From an uncultured Holophagaceae bacterium (lineage in GTDB: Bacteria > Acidobacteriota > Holophagae > Holophagales > Holophagaceae): DNA of 35,735 nt. Below, piece after piece: positions 23,211 to 31,848 of this stretch. Positions within the stretch are counted from its first letter, which is position 1; each line of letters begins with the position of its first letter. The position numbers and the translations under genes are program-made. A model generated the notes under the pieces. The model saw only the letters and a program-made list of their open reading frames with translations. It did not search any database and was not told the DNA's origin. Location of the stretch: assembly GCA_903937385.1 (NCBI GenBank), contig CAIZZF010000028.1, positions 1 through 35,735 on the forward strand, read 5' to 3'.

Positions 23211-23834
23211 CTATGGACAATCCATGAACCAGAATCCATCAGATCCAGTTTTATTAAAATTATCGATAGCATAGATAAGTGCCTTCATATCATTGTCAAA
23301 ATTGCCGGATGGATCATACATCCCAGTGTGACAATATCCAAATACCGTTTTATTCGATGTTTTGTCCACAAGCTTGAACATTAATTTGTAAGTATCAGCC
23401 GGTGGTCCAAATATTGCTATATGCCCTATGAATTTAATAAATGAGGATGGTTGATGTACTGTCCCAATTTTAAAGTATCCGATGATATCTGCATTGTTTC
23501 TATCTTGAGTTATATTCAGTGTTTTTATATTTTTATTGAAAATGCTATCCTTGGATTTGTTGTATTGACCTCTCATGTTTGCCTGAATTGATTCGCATGG
23601 TTGGCAGTCCTTAAGGATATCGAGGTCTATGTCTTCAAGATAAACAGACTTTCCAGCGTAATTCTCGACTCTGGTCCACGATCCAACACGCTTGACCTTT
23701 ACCTCAGGACCATACCAAGAAGATTTGTAGGAATCTTTGTTTGGTATCTCAACCCTGCAGACAGGTTTGCAACCAGTGGCGACACAAAGCAGTGCGACTA
23801 AACTCACAGACGCCATTAAGGAGCAAGATTTCAT
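23211..23834 (-). CDS. AT-rich lipoprotein, hypothetical (element cargo)
   Basis: A 207-residue protein with a lipoprotein-type signal (ending LLCVATGC, Cys22). The mature part has DADIIGYF-like strands (NADIIGYFKIGTVHQP), a hydrophobic stretch SSFIKFIGHIAIFGPPA (about 130-147) and TYKLMFKLVDKTSNKTVFGY, a layout like the beta-alpha-beta envelope proteins that assemble around LPS or secretion machinery, but no family is firm. Several cysteines (CQPC, 77-80) could form disulfides. AAAGGAG precedes the ATG. Codon use is clearly more AT-rich than the genes to its left, so it was acquired separately together with the CPBP gene upstream. Confidence 0.72.
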   Translation of the reverse strand: MKSCSLMASVSLVALLCVATGCKPVCRVEIPNKDSYKSSWYGPEVKVKRVGSWTRVENYAGKSVYLEDIDLDILKDCQPCESIQANMRGQYNKSKDSIFNKNIKTLNITQDRNNADIIGYFKIGTVHQPSSFIKFIGHIAIFGPPADTYKLMFKLVDKTSNKTVFGYCHTGMYDPSGNFDNDMKALIYAIDNFNKTGSDGFWFMDCP

Positions 23835-24006
23835 GGGTTGTCTCCTTTAAGAGTGCTGCTTTGAAACCGACCCAATGCGCAGAGACACAGAGTCAAGGTT
23901 GCGCTCAGTTCAGGTTACTAAACCCTAATATCATCAATAATGCAAATTGTTGATATGTTGCACTTTCCAATATTATAGCAATCCCACCCGCCTGACCAGA
24001 ATGCAT

Positions 24007-24666
24007 TCAGAGGAAGGTCTGGGATAAACCATTCACAAGCGCATGGGCGACCATGCTTGGAAGAATTGAGCGAGTTTTCCAGGCAGAGATGCCAAACATA
24101 AAACCCATAAGAAGGGTGCTGAACCAATTGCTATACATCCCTGGTGTGGCATAGTAAACGTGCCCTGCAAAAAACAGCAATGCTTGAATTATAAGAATTG
24201 CCCAATCTGGGCGTCCGAGGCGCTTTAGATAACCCCATAACAATCCACGGAATAGTGGTTCTTCAACGGTAGCTGCCACACAAAATTGAACAATAGGTAA
24301 TGCGAAAATATGAAAATACCAAACATCGCTAAAGTTAAGTGATCTATTGTGAAAATAGCAACGAATAAAAATATTAACTGCTGCAGCAACCAGTCCAAGT
24401 CCAAATCCCCATACCCATACATCCTTTTTAGATGGTATATCAAGATGATAATCAGATCGATTGTATTTAATATGTTTGATTGTAAAATAGGTAAATATAT
24501 AAGTTAATATTACGTACACCCAAAACACATGGATTCTTGGGTGAATGTGATTTAGTGGTTCATAAATTAGACTGAACCTCAGAAGAAGCAGGATCAACAG
24601 GAACCACTCAAGGCGCTGATCCTGATGCCGCGAATTGGGAGCCGATCCTGACGAGGTGTAACTCAT
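24007..24666 (-). CDS. CPBP-family intramembrane metalloprotease
   Basis: A 219-residue membrane protein with about six TM segments. The catalytic motifs of the CAAX-protease/bacteriocin-processing (CPBP, ABI) family are all present: EEPLFRG (Glu135-Glu136, Arg140), FFAGHVYY (His169) and VAHALVNG (His208, Asn212). Family members cleave membrane proteins or prenylated tails; in bacteria many give bacteriocin self-immunity, and others process peptides. As first gene of an AT-rich leftward block with lipoproteins, it may act on the envelope or give immunity/exclusion. The start codon is not strongly supported by a ribosome site. A 172-bp gap separates it from the next gene. Confidence 0.85.
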   Translation of the reverse strand: MSYTSSGSAPNSRHQDQRLEWFLLILLLLRFSLIYEPLNHIHPRIHVFWVYVILTYIFTYFTIKHIKYNRSDYHLDIPSKKDVWVWGFGLGLVAAAVNIFIRCYFHNRSLNFSDVWYFHIFALPIVQFCVAATVEEPLFRGLLWGYLKRLGRPDWAILIIQALLFFAGHVYYATPGMYSNWFSTLLMGFMFGISAWKTRSILPSMVAHALVNGLSQTFL

Positions 24667-24890
24667 GCTCTGTTTTCGGGATTAGGGACTATGAGGTTGA
24701 TTTATGCCAATTGCCCATAGTTGGCGGGGTGAATCCGAGAACCCGTCAAACGCCACTTCACAGCGCCCGCCGAGTTCATTTCTATAACGCTGTTGGGTTG
24801 CCAAGGGACAACGCTGGATGCCCCTAGGGGCGCTCCAGGGACTCAGGCGGGGCAGAACCCCACCAGAGTCCAATGAGGCGTGTAAGGCGC

Positions 24891-25958
24891 TTATACGGCT
24901 GCGGCAGCTGCGCTAGGTGGATCGACCATGAGTCCCAACCTGCGCCCCATGGAGTCCTGTGCCCGCCGCTTGTTCTCCAGCGACTGCTCCACATAGATCA
25001 TGGTCGTGGTGATGCTTAGGTGCCCGAGCATGCCCTGTATCTCGGTGATGGGTGTCCCGAACTCGGCATGGAGTGACGCGAAGGTCGCCCGGAGTCGGTG
25101 GGCACTGACTCGACCCAATCCCAGCTTGCCCGCTGCCCGCGCCAGGGGTTTGCGGAGGAAGGCGGGGCGATGCGGGGCACCATCCTCGGCGGGGAACACC
25201 CAGGGACTCAGGGTTCTCGGCATCTGATTGATGGACTCCCACAACCACTGAGGGACCGGGAGGGTACGCGAGGTTTTCGTCTTTGACTTGCCCACGCAGT
25301 AGGTCTGCTGGACGGGGTCGAACCACTCCCAGCGCATGCCCAAAACCTCAGACTCCCGCAACCCGAGACCGATGATGACCCGGATCATGACGGGGACATG
25401 GGGGTTGCGGCTGCGGTCCATCTCCGCCAGGTAGTCAGGCAGGACAGAGGCGGGGACTGTTGGGCGTGGTTTGCGTTGGACCTTGATCTGACTGAACTGG
25501 AAGGGGCGGGACTCCAGGTATCCCAGCTTGATGGCGAACCCCCAGAGGAGGCGGACGGTGCGGACCATCAGGTTGGCAGTCACCGGGGACCGTCCAGCGT
25601 CCAGAATTCCTTGACGGGCATCCAGCATGTCCTGGGTGTTGACCATATCTATCCGCCGATCCCCGAGGGAGGGCACCACCCAGAGGCGCATGCAGCCTTC
25701 CACGCTGACTAGGTGCTTGGTGCTGAATACGGTGCGGCGGACTTCCAACCATTGCGTCAGCAGTTCTCTGACCGTGGGCATGCGGTGGAACATTCCCCGC
25801 AGGGACAGGGCAACCTCCCGCCGCTTGTCTGCCAGTAGCTTCTCGGCGGTCGCATGGTCCGTGACATGGGTGCTGCCCCGAAAGACCTTGCCCTCCACCT
25901 TGAAGCAGTAGTGCCAATACCGCCCGACACGACCGAGACCGTTCCTGAACTTCGCCAT
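24891..25958 (-). CDS. int: Tyrosine-type integrase of the element
   Basis: A 355-residue phage-type integrase. An N-terminal arm-binding/SAM-like part (to about residue 160) precedes the catalytic domain with Arg201 (GLGLRESEVLGM), the HxxR box (SAHRLRATFAS, His287 and Arg290), His313 (MLGHLSITTT) and the nucleophile Tyr322 (MIYVE). ATG 25958 is taken because GGGAG sits upstream; the ATG at 26006 has no site. The gene lies just inside the right repeat, reading away from it, the standard arrangement for an integrase beside attR. It should act at the tRNA-Pro repeats. Confidence 0.95.
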   Translation of the reverse strand: MAKFRNGLGRVGRYWHYCFKVEGKVFRGSTHVTDHATAEKLLADKRREVALSLRGMFHRMPTVRELLTQWLEVRRTVFSTKHLVSVEGCMRLWVVPSLGDRRIDMVNTQDMLDARQGILDAGRSPVTANLMVRTVRLLWGFAIKLGYLESRPFQFSQIKVQRKPRPTVPASVLPDYLAEMDRSRNPHVPVMIRVIIGLGLRESEVLGMRWEWFDPVQQTYCVGKSKTKTSRTLPVPQWLWESINQMPRTLSPWVFPAEDGAPHRPAFLRKPLARAAGKLGLGRVSAHRLRATFASLHAEFGTPITEIQGMLGHLSITTTMIYVEQSLENKRRAQDSMGRRLGLMVDPPSAAAAAV

Positions 25959-26032
25959 GACCTTCTCCCTGGGTTGGGCGAAGGGCAGTTCTTGGGGGTC
26001 AGGCATCCCACGCAGGGGTCCCAGGAGCAGGT

Positions 26033-26055
26033 CCGGTTATCACCGGGTTATCAGT
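26033..26055 (+). promoter_or_regulatory. Right arm-type site: two GGTTATCA octamers, 11 bp apart
   Basis: Octamers at 26035-26042 and 26046-26053, same orientation and spacing as the left pair (22 of 23 bases equal across the two sites). They lie 22 bp inside attR and just upstream of the integrase start, so integrase or Xis bound here could also control int. Confidence 0.6.
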
Positions 26056-26077
26056 CGAGGGTCAGATAGACTGGAAA

Positions 26078-26162
<85 letters not shown>

Positions 26163-26178
26163 ATAGAATCAAGCACTT

Positions 26179-26209
26179 AGGGTTGCGGCTTCGCAGCCCT
26201 CTTTGTTTG
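26179..26209 (+). terminator. Rho-independent terminator of tRNA-Pro
   Basis: Stem AGGGTTGCG / CGCAGCCCT (9 bp, one G-T wobble) with loop GCTT, then CTTTGTTTG. It lies 17 bp after the right tRNA copy. No equivalent follows the left copy, which suggests that the original tRNA end and terminator are here. Confidence 0.7.
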
Positions 26210-26221
26210 AATGTGCTCCAT

Positions 26222-26632
26222 TCAACCGCCAGTCAACCGCGAGGTGCTTCTGGGGGTGCTCGTGACTCTCTGCGGCCAGGCCTCAGTTTCATGCCTCACG
26301 CATTGCGTGACTCCCTGCGTGGACCACTCCCTCCCGGCGATCCGGTCACTCATCCAGGTGGCCAGGATAGTGACCACCACGGCACCTATCCAGACGGTGA
26401 GAACATGACGGCGGGTAGGGTCCTGGGTCATGGGTTCACCTGGATGCCCCTGTTTTGCCCTTCCTGCCTTGAGCTCGTGCGAGGCAAGCGCAAGAGTCTG
26501 CTTCCATGCCCTCTGCAGGGCCCGGGAGGCGGCGGAGCTCCCATCATGGTGAGCCAGGAAGAGAGCGGCCTCCTGGGCCAATTCATTCCTCGGATAGCTT
26601 GTCCAGTCGTTCCACAAAGTAACTGGGCGCAC
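26222..26632 (-). pseudogene. Possible short or degraded membrane-anchored protein
   Basis: A 136-codon frame starting at GTG 26632 with no ribosome site. The first half (ELAQEAALFLAHHDGSSAAS) looks protein-like; the second half has a TM segment (HVLTVWIGAVVVTILATWM). An ATG at 26431 with AGGTGA upstream could start a separate 69-residue TM protein. Just upstream, another frame reads APSYFVERLDKLSEE and would join the first half if the tandem ATTCATTC (26581-26588) were one copy. So this may be a gene broken by a 4-bp duplication. No family recognised; weak evidence. Confidence 0.27.
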
Positions 26633-26695
26633 CGTATCGTGCTGACTTTTGACTGCAAATCGGGGGATAGTCGGGTAGCCTAGCTGACTCTTGAA

Positions 26696-26717
26696 CGATT
26701 CAAACCATTTCGAATCG
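26696..26717. promoter_or_regulatory. Inverted repeat CGATTC-N10-GAATCG upstream of STAS-like gene
   Basis: Arms CGATTCaAA and TTcGAATCG (8 of 9 paired) around CCAT, ending 10 bp before the ATG at 26728 and overlapping the ribosome site region. It could be an operator or an mRNA hairpin limiting translation. Confidence 0.33.
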
Positions 26718-26727
26718 AGGTGGCTGT

Positions 26728-27150
26728 ATGGGTATCGTCTACCGCGTTGATGAAGAGGCTGGGATTGTCTTCGCTACCTGGACCGGTGAAATCACGGCAG
26801 ATGTCTTGGGTGACTACCACCGTTTGGTGCTCAACGACAAAGCAGCCCTGAGAATTCGAAGGGACGTCACGAACGTCCAGGAGGCAAACCTCTTGTTCAC
26901 GGGAGAAGAGTTCGAGAGCCTTATCCGCACTTTCGTTATGCCCATATTAAAAGACTTGGGTTGGACCACTGCAATTGTGGTGAAGGAAAAGGACTTGGTG
27001 CAGTGGGGCGTTTCAAGGCAATACCAAGCCTTTGCACACCGATACAGCAAGGACTCCATCTTTACGGATGAAGCTTCGGCGATTGCCTACCTCAAGGGCA
27101 CGGAGAAGGCACCTTTGGCTACTTGTTCAACACCGCCCCCTGCTTCCTGA
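26728..27150 (+). CDS. SpoIIAA/STAS-like domain protein
   Basis: A 140-residue protein with the pattern of SpoIIAA-like (STAS/SEC14-related) domains: VYRVDEEAGIVFATWTGEITADVL at the start, RRDVTNVQEAN in the middle, TTAIVVKEKDLVQWGVSRQYQAFA and a final SIFTDEASAIAYLKG, where a D/E-A-xAxxYL ending is typical. Such domains often regulate through protein contact. A short Pro/Ser tail follows. ATG 26728 has AGGTGG upstream. It is monocistronic, 75-100 bp before the GH3 gene. Function unknown. Confidence 0.65.
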   Translation: MGIVYRVDEEAGIVFATWTGEITADVLGDYHRLVLNDKAALRIRRDVTNVQEANLLFTGEEFESLIRTFVMPILKDLGWTTAIVVKEKDLVQWGVSRQYQAFAHRYSKDSIFTDEASAIAYLKGTEKAPLATCSTPPPAS

Positions 27151-27251
27151 GCAACTGGCCCAGTTCTCGGAGCAACGCTCGGGGACTCCGCCGCCCCTTG
27201 TAGGCACTGCGCGATGACGCGGCCATGCCCCCTTCGATCTTGAAACCGCCC

Positions 27252-28385
27252 ATGAAAACCAGCAGCCAGCATCTTTATTACCCGATCGTCCTAAGCCTGG
27301 CTGGCCTGCTATTGGCCTGCGGAGGTGCTCGACCGAGTGAGGCCACCCTGAAGCACAAGGTGGGGCAGATGATGATGGTTGGCTTCAGGGGCACCGTGCT
27401 GGAGCCCACCAACCCTGTGATCGCAGATATCCGGGAGCAGGAGATCGGCGGCATCGTGCTCTACGATCGGGATGTGCCGAGCGGCACCTTCAACCGGAAC
27501 ATCTCCAGCCCGCCGCAGCTCAGCTCCCTGGTGCGCGCCTTGAAGGACGCCAACCCCGGCCCGGAGCCCCTGCTGATTTCCATCGACCAGGAGGGCGGAC
27601 TGGTGTCACGCCTGAAGGAGAAGTACGGCTTCCCGGCGCCCCCGCCCTCGGCCCAGAGCCTGGGGATCCTCGACGATGTCACCACCACGGCCCGCTGGGC
27701 GGACCAGACCGCCGCAACGCTGAAAGACATGGGGATCAACCTCAATTTCGCTCCGGTGGTCGACCTGAACGTTAACCCGGATTGTCCCGTCATCGGCAGG
27801 CTCGGCCGGAGCTACGGTCTGGAACCTTCACTGGTGGTGAAACACGCAGGTGTGACCCTGGATCGATTCCGAAGCCAAGGGATCCTGGGGTGCCTCAAGC
27901 ACTTCCCTGGACACGGCAGTTCCACAACGGATTCGCATCTCGGCTTCACCGATGTCACCAACACGTGGTCCGAGGTGGAACTCGAGCCCTATCGTCGCCT
28001 CATGGCACAGGGCAACTGCGACCTGATCATGACGGCCCACATTTTCAACGCACGCCTGGACTCCACCTATCCGGCCACCCTGTCCCGCAGCATCATTCAG
28101 GGGTTGCTTAGAGAGCGTCTGGGATGGCAGGGCGTCGTGATCTCCGATGACATGATGATGGGTGCCATCACGGACCAGTGGAATCTCGAAACGGCCATCG
28201 AGGCCTCCGTCAACGCCGGCGTAGATATTCTCATCTTTTCGAACAACAACACCGTTGGTTTCGATCCAGAGATCGGGGCCAAGGCTGTGAAGGCCCTGCT
28301 TCACCTGGTTGAGACCGGGCGCGTTCCTCAACAGAGGATCGATGAATCCTTTCATCGGGTCCTCGCGCTAAAAAGCAAACTGTAG
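27252..28385 (+). CDS. GH3-family beta-N-acetylhexosaminidase-like lipoprotein (NagZ type)
   Basis: A 377-residue protein with a lipoprotein signal (LSLAGLLLACGG, Cys23). The GH3 domain shows VGQMMMVGFRG, ISIDQEGGLVSRL (substrate binding), LGRSYG, the general acid/base loop KHFPGHGSSTTDSH and the nucleophile Asp in VVISDDMMMGAI. The KHFPGHG-ST-DSH loop is the mark of NagZ-type enzymes, which release GlcNAc from muropeptides. Cytoplasmic NagZ is about 340 residues; this one is envelope-anchored, so it more likely acts on wall fragments or chitin-like sugars in the periplasm. ATG 27252 is chosen for the signal peptide; an in-frame ATG at 27225 is possible. Confidence 0.88.
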   Translation: MKTSSQHLYYPIVLSLAGLLLACGGARPSEATLKHKVGQMMMVGFRGTVLEPTNPVIADIREQEIGGIVLYDRDVPSGTFNRNISSPPQLSSLVRALKDANPGPEPLLISIDQEGGLVSRLKEKYGFPAPPPSAQSLGILDDVTTTARWADQTAATLKDMGINLNFAPVVDLNVNPDCPVIGRLGRSYGLEPSLVVKHAGVTLDRFRSQGILGCLKHFPGHGSSTTDSHLGFTDVTNTWSEVELEPYRRLMAQGNCDLIMTAHIFNARLDSTYPATLSRSIIQGLLRERLGWQGVVISDDMMMGAITDQWNLETAIEASVNAGVDILIFSNNNTVGFDPEIGAKAVKALLHLVETGRVPQQRIDESFHRVLALKSKL

Positions 28386-28587
28386 GCATCCGGCCCCCTG
28401 GCATCTATTCGTGAGGACTCATGCGGCTGGGATTAGGTGCCGATTTGGGTTTTATCGTCTGCTTTCCCCGGCGGAGCGTGTGGGTAACTCTCCCTGGCAG
28501 CCATCGGCCGCGCCGGTGTTGTTCAAAGCTGTCCCTGCTGGGCCGTCCCACGTTGCTTGGTCCACAACGGAATGTCACGGAGGTCTC

Positions 28588-29049
28588 ATGCGCTCGTTTC
28601 TCATCCCCGTCCTGGCTGGCTTTGTATCGGTGGCCCTCTGCGCCCAGGAGGGTAAGGCCCAGGCCCAGGCCCTCGTGAAGGAAGGGGTCGCCTTCCTGAA
28701 GGCCAACGGCAAGGACAAGCTCCTGATGGAGATCCAGAAGGGGTCTGGCCGCTTCCATGTGAAGCCCGGGAGCACGCTCTATCTGGCGGCCTATGACGTG
28801 AACGGCACTGTCCTGGCGCACGGCGCTGATGCGGCCCTGCTTGGGCTCAACCGTCTGAATGTGAAGGACCCGGACGGGGTCCAGTACATCAAGCTGCAGA
28901 TCGCCGCAGGCCAGAAAAAGGGCGGCGGCTGGGTGGACTTCAAGCGCCTGAATCCGGACACCCGCAAGATGGAGGAGAAGACCTCCTACTGCCTGGAGGC
29001 GGAGGGGGTGGTCCTGTTCTGTGGCACCTACAAATCCAAGGCAAACTGA
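28588..29049 (+). CDS. Exported single Cache-domain protein
   Basis: A 153-residue protein with a signal peptide (MRSFLIPVLAGFVSVALCAQ) and one Cache-like sensor domain: helix (AQALVKEGVAFLKANGKDKLLMEIQ), then FHVKPGSTLYLAAYDVNGTVLAHGADA and GVQYIKLQIAAGQKKGGGWVDFKRLNPDTRKMEEKTSYCL. Cache domains bind small ligands such as carboxylates or amines and usually sit in chemoreceptors or kinases; free secreted ones may present ligands. GGAGG is upstream of ATG 28588; longer frames from 28411 lack one. It is convergent with the hydrolase gene downstream (20 bp gap). Confidence 0.78.
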   Translation: MRSFLIPVLAGFVSVALCAQEGKAQAQALVKEGVAFLKANGKDKLLMEIQKGSGRFHVKPGSTLYLAAYDVNGTVLAHGADAALLGLNRLNVKDPDGVQYIKLQIAAGQKKGGGWVDFKRLNPDTRKMEEKTSYCLEAEGVVLFCGTYKSKAN

Positions 29050-29069
29050 GACGAAAAAGACCAGCCGGT

Positions 29070-29891
29070 TCAGGAGTGCCCTGCCGTGTTCCGCTTCAGG
29101 AAGCCGCTCAGGGCCTCATTGAAGGCTTGGGCCTGCTCCTGCATCACGATGTGCCCTGAGTGCTCTATCACGCACCTGCAGCCCCAGTCGCCCAGCCCTG
29201 CCAGTAGGGTTTCGGCGTTCTGCAGCGGCCAGACCTGGTCCTCGCGGCCGTGGATGACCAGGGTGGGCACCTGGATCTCGGCCAGCCAGTCGTAGTAGGG
29301 CCGGGCGTCGAAGCAGGCCGCGAGCTGGGCTGCATAGGCATGGGGCGGTTGGGGGTCGAAGTCCTGGCTCAGGTAGAGCGCCCGCAGCTCGGGATGCTGG
29401 GCCACGAAGTCGGGGTGGTAGAAGATCTGAATGAAGGTGTCGACCTTTTCTTCAAGGGTCTGGCCCGGGTTCCGGAGCTTGGCCACGATGGCGGAGGAGG
29501 CGGGGGTGTAGTGAGGATCCCCGGCCGGAACGCCGGTGCAGGCGAGCACCAGGCGCTTCACCCGGTGGGGGTACGCGTGGATGAAGGCCTGGGCGATGAT
29601 CCCGCCCATGGACGCCCCCACCAGGTTGATGGGTTCGTGGATGCCCAGGTGCTCCAGCAGCTCATGGAGATCCCTGGCGAACAGGTCCATGGCGTAGGGT
29701 CCCGGCGGCTTGTCGCTGCGCCCGGCGCCCCGGTTGTCGAGGGAGAGGCAGCGATAGCCGGTCCTGAAGTGGGCGGTCTGCAGGGCCCAGAGCAGCGTGG
29801 CGCCACCCAGACCCGGCACGAAGACCAGGGGCTCGCCGGAGCCTTCCAGTTCGTAGTAGAGCTTGATACCGCTCACGTGGTCAAAGGGCAT
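29070..29891 (-). CDS. Alpha/beta-fold hydrolase
   Basis: A 273-residue enzyme with the complete triad: Ser94 in VGASMGGI, Asp218 in IHGREDQVWP and His247 in IEHSGHIVMQ. The oxyanion region is FVPGLGG. The overall pattern resembles 3-oxoadipate enol-lactonase (PcaD/CatD-like) and esterase families; no beta-ketoadipate genes are nearby, so the substrate is open. ATG 29891 is chosen (GGAGG six bases upstream); the frame extends to 30107 in arginine-rich non-protein-like sequence. The next gene (kinase) is divergent across 304 bp. Confidence 0.85.
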   Translation of the reverse strand: MPFDHVSGIKLYYELEGSGEPLVFVPGLGGATLLWALQTAHFRTGYRCLSLDNRGAGRSDKPPGPYAMDLFARDLHELLEHLGIHEPINLVGASMGGIIAQAFIHAYPHRVKRLVLACTGVPAGDPHYTPASSAIVAKLRNPGQTLEEKVDTFIQIFYHPDFVAQHPELRALYLSQDFDPQPPHAYAAQLAACFDARPYYDWLAEIQVPTLVIHGREDQVWPLQNAETLLAGLGDWGCRCVIEHSGHIVMQEQAQAFNEALSGFLKRNTAGHS

Positions 29892-30195
29892 GGCCGACCT
29901 CCCCGAAGTCCGCAAGCCCGGCTTAAGCGCCGGGTCGCCACGCCTCAAGTCTAGTCGGCGGGTCCATCGCCTTGCAGGGGTGGGGCGGCGCGGAGTGCGG
30001 AGAGCGGTCACCCCAGCCGAGTGGGACCGCGCGAGGTGTCGCGCTGGGCGGGTTGTGGGAAGTCTTGGTTTTTTCTGATCCCAAACCAATGGAGCCGTGG
30101 ATTTCAAGTTCCATGCAAGGATTTTGAAATAGCGGTATCAAGGTAAAGCAAACCGGCTTTCGGCCTGATAAGGTGCCAAGGAACCGAGGCGGTCC
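29892..30195. other. 304-bp divergent intergenic region
   Basis: No gene supported. It should hold the promoters of the hydrolase (leftward) and the hybrid kinase (rightward). A TTGAAA at 30124-30129 is a possible -35 for the kinase, without a good -10 at 17 bp. GAGG just before ATG 30196 is the kinase ribosome site. Confidence 0.4.
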
Positions 30196-31731
30196 ATGGA
30201 ACCGGGACAGGGCAGCAACCAGGCAATGAAGGACGGAGGAACCGCGCCTAGGCGGGTGCTCCAGCCTGAGCCGCTCAGGTCGATGCTCGACGCCACGCAC
30301 GACCTGATCTACGCCAAGGATGGGGATGGCCACTACCTGGCCTGCAACGCAGCTTCTGAGCGTCTGGTGGGTCTGCCGGAGGCCGAGCAGATCGGGAAGA
30401 CGGACCGCGACTTCTTTCCCCCGGAGTTCGCCCAGGCGGTGCTGGCCGAGGACCGCGCGATCATGGCCACCGGCCAGGAACAGCGGGTGGAGGAGTGGGT
30501 CACCTACCCGGACGGCACGAAGGTGCTGCTGGAGTCGGTCAAGACGCCCTTCTGTGGACCCGATGGCAAGGTCGCCGGGATTGTGGGCGTGTCGCGGGAC
30601 ATCACCGTTCGCAAGCAGGCGGAGGCGGAGCAGAAGCAGCTGCAGGCCGAGGTGGCGCACCTCCAGCGCCTCGAGAGCCTGGGACAGCTCGCCGGGGGCG
30701 TGGCCCATGAAATCAACAACGTCCTCGCCTCCATCATGGCGGCGGCCGAGGTGCTGTCGATGAGGGGGGGCGAAGCGGTCCCCCTCGCCGAGATCATCCT
30801 CAAATCGACGCGCCACGGCCGGGACATCGTGAAAGCCCTCCTTGATTTCAGCCGGAAGAACCTGACGGTCCCCGCCCTGCTGGACCTCAACGAGGTGGTG
30901 CGGAGTCAGGCGAAGCTGCTCTCCAGCACCACCCGCCAGAGGTTCCGGATCGAGGAGGTCTTCGAGGAGGGCCTGCCCCGGATTCTTGCGGAAGCTCCCG
31001 AGCTCTCCAGCGCCGTCCTGAACCTGTGTCTGAACGCGGTCGATGCCATGCCCGAGGGTGGCACGCTCACCCTGCGGACACTGAAGACCTCCGCAGGAGC
31101 TGTGCAGCTCTGCGTCGAAGACACCGGCCAGGGCATGACCGAGCAGGTCCGGCTCCGGGCGCTGGAGCCCTTTTTCACCACCAAGCCCTTCGGCAAGGGT
31201 TCAGGCCTCGGGTTGTCGATGGTGTTCGGGCTGGTCCAGGCCCATGGGGGGACGATCGAGATCGAGAGTCTCCCTGGCGTGGGCACGCGGGTCCTCCTGG
31301 CCTTCCCTGCTGCGCCAGAGCCAGACTTGGCCCCCCCTGGGATGACGGTTCCTTCAGCGGCGGCTCCCGCGAAGATCCGCAGGGTCCTCCTCGTCGATGA
31401 CGACGCCCTCGTGCGGGAGAGCATTTCCATCCTCGTGGAGTCCATGGGCCACCAGATCGAGGTGGCTTCCGGGGGCGCGGAGGCCCTCCGGCGCCTTGCG
31501 ACAGGGGCTGCCGTCGACTGCGTGATTCTTGACCTGAACATGCCTGGCATGACCGGGGAAGAGACGCTGCAGCGCCTCCGCGAGGCCCACCCCAGACTCC
31601 CCGTCATCATCGGCTCGGGAGAGACGGACCCTGAGCGATCAGAGCACCTCGTGGCCATGCCGGCGGTGACTCTGCTGCCCAAGCCCTATGGATTTCTGGA
31701 CCTTGAAGCGGCCTTGCGGAACCTTGACTGA
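30196..31731 (+). CDS. PAS-domain hybrid sensor histidine kinase with receiver
   Basis: A 511-residue soluble kinase. Domains: PAS (about 28-142, with a PAC-like end GIVGVSRDITVRKQAE), HisKA with phospho-acceptor His171 (LAGGVAHEINNVLASI), HATPase (N box Asn280 in LNLCLNAVDAM, G1 EDTGQGM, F box FFTTKPFGKGSGLGL, then GLVQAHGG) and a C-terminal receiver (393-511; acidic pocket DDD 401-403, Asp446 in VILDLNMPG, Lys496). No TM segment is present, so it senses a cytoplasmic signal, perhaps through the PAS domain. The HEINN H box belongs to the HPK4/HKATPase-4 group. No response regulator with an output domain is adjacent. Confidence 0.94.
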   Translation: MEPGQGSNQAMKDGGTAPRRVLQPEPLRSMLDATHDLIYAKDGDGHYLACNAASERLVGLPEAEQIGKTDRDFFPPEFAQAVLAEDRAIMATGQEQRVEEWVTYPDGTKVLLESVKTPFCGPDGKVAGIVGVSRDITVRKQAEAEQKQLQAEVAHLQRLESLGQLAGGVAHEINNVLASIMAAAEVLSMRGGEAVPLAEIILKSTRHGRDIVKALLDFSRKNLTVPALLDLNEVVRSQAKLLSSTTRQRFRIEEVFEEGLPRILAEAPELSSAVLNLCLNAVDAMPEGGTLTLRTLKTSAGAVQLCVEDTGQGMTEQVRLRALEPFFTTKPFGKGSGLGLSMVFGLVQAHGGTIEIESLPGVGTRVLLAFPAAPEPDLAPPGMTVPSAAAPAKIRRVLLVDDDALVRESISILVESMGHQIEVASGGAEALRRLATGAAVDCVILDLNMPGMTGEETLQRLREAHPRLPVIIGSGETDPERSEHLVAMPAVTLLPKPYGFLDLEAALRNLD

Positions 31732-31848
31732 GACCCCGGGCGAGGGAGGCGTGCCGGGCAGTGCGCGACCCGGGCACAGCGATGCGTCGCGAAGTCCGCC
31801 GCCCCCGCCTGGCCTCGTTGCGGGCACGCTGGCTCTTTTTGCCACTTC

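Noticed and set aside
24682-24873. 63-codon minus-strand frame between CPBP gene and integrase
   Set aside because: No ribosome site and no protein-like composition; the sequence holds only short palindromes such as GCCCCTAGGGGC.
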